From Sphingobacteriales bacterium (GTDB lineage Bacteria > Bacteroidota > Bacteroidia > Chitinophagales > Chitinophagaceae), in NCBI GenBank assembly GCA_004144185.1, contig SEFP01000001.1:372001-436000 (forward strand): a stretch of DNA of 64,000 nucleotides, given 5' to 3'. Shown here piece after piece: positions 63,944 through 64,000 of the stretch (its first letter is position 1; each line of letters starts with the position of its first letter). The notes beneath the pieces are model-generated. The model did not search any database, was not told the origin of the DNA, and was given only the letters and a program-made list of their open reading frames with translations. A program made the translations under genes and the position numbers.

Positions 63944-63973
63944 AGGGCTGTTTCCTTATCCGGAAACAGCCCT
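63944..63973 (-). terminator. Hairpin with T-run abutting the LUD gene start
   Basis: On the minus strand, a 12-bp stem (63973-63962 with 63955-63944, 6-nt loop) runs straight into T5-6 and then the ATG at 63938. It is probably the terminator of a minus-strand gene beyond the window, but it could act as an attenuator. Confidence 0.65.
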
Positions 63974-64000
63974 GCAAAAATAGGTTTTCAAAAAAGGAGT

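Overview
The window is a stretch of chromosome from a member of the Bacteroidetes (Bacteroidota), probably near the Chitinophagaceae; the phylum is well supported, the family is a guess. Grounds: two large secreted proteins with type IX secretion (T9SS) C-terminal sorting domains and CHU/PKD-type Ig repeats, promoters of the Bacteroidetes form TTG-N19-TAnnTTTG, very few Shine-Dalgarno sequences, and typical Bacteroidetes families (leucine dehydrogenase, fused RibBA, glycine-zipper and YtxH small proteins). GC is roughly 54%. I saw no rRNA, CRISPR array, prophage, transposase or plasmid genes; almost everything is single genes or short operons of metabolism and envelope biology.

Layout. 0-5.5 kb: lipid carrier sugar transferase, universal stress protein, a minus-strand set of small envelope proteins (YtxH, holin-like), an AI-2E family permease, a SIMPL protein. 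5.5-15 kb: MBL hydrolase, three MFS transporters (one divergent from a ROK sugar kinase and overlapping a small phosphatase), a TPR protein and an AsmA-like protein. 15-24 kb: prolyl oligopeptidase, THUMP rRNA methylase, lipoprotein, TamB. 24-31 kb: a glycan block (three GT4 and one GT2 glycosyltransferases, a formyltransferase) with ribBA embedded, then ftsE. 31-38 kb: a T9SS metalloprotease, a glycine-zipper lipoprotein, tRNA-Leu and tRNA-Gly, ccmB-ccmC-ccmD and glutamate dehydrogenase. 39-45 kb: a GT-C-like membrane protein, pdeM-trhO, PspC, a REP-like intergenic stretch and aconitase. 45.6-51.4 kb: a 1,935-residue T9SS adhesin-like protein containing ten Ig-like repeats of exactly 210 bp. 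51.6-59.7 kb: leucine dehydrogenase, purC, DUF922 protein, hutU, ispF, YtxH protein, small lipoprotein, cbpM/cbpA, TerC. 59.9-60.3 kb: a 21-bp (heptad) repeat array. 60.5-64 kb: tRNA-Pro and tRNA-Ser, glutathione peroxidase, an aminotransferase, truncated haemoglobin and a LUD-domain protein.

Amino acid catabolism recurs (GDH, LDH, HutU, aconitase feeding the TCA cycle), as does envelope maintenance (TamB, AsmA-like protein, FtsE, glycosyltransferases, T9SS cargo).

Most unusual observations. (1) The 8-bp palindrome TTCCGGAA occurs about 90 times in 64 kb where about one is expected from composition, in genes, spacers and terminators alike: a highly iterated palindrome comparable in kind to cyanobacterial HIP1. 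(2) At 59984-60299 a 15-unit heptad-repeat reading frame is interrupted by a single +1 frameshift; its A-tracts recur every 21 bp, so it could instead be a bent-DNA element. (3) An apparent intrinsic terminator for the aminotransferase lies inside the coding sequence of the convergent haemoglobin gene. (4) A metzincin protease carries about 180 extra residues between its zinc motif and its Met-turn.
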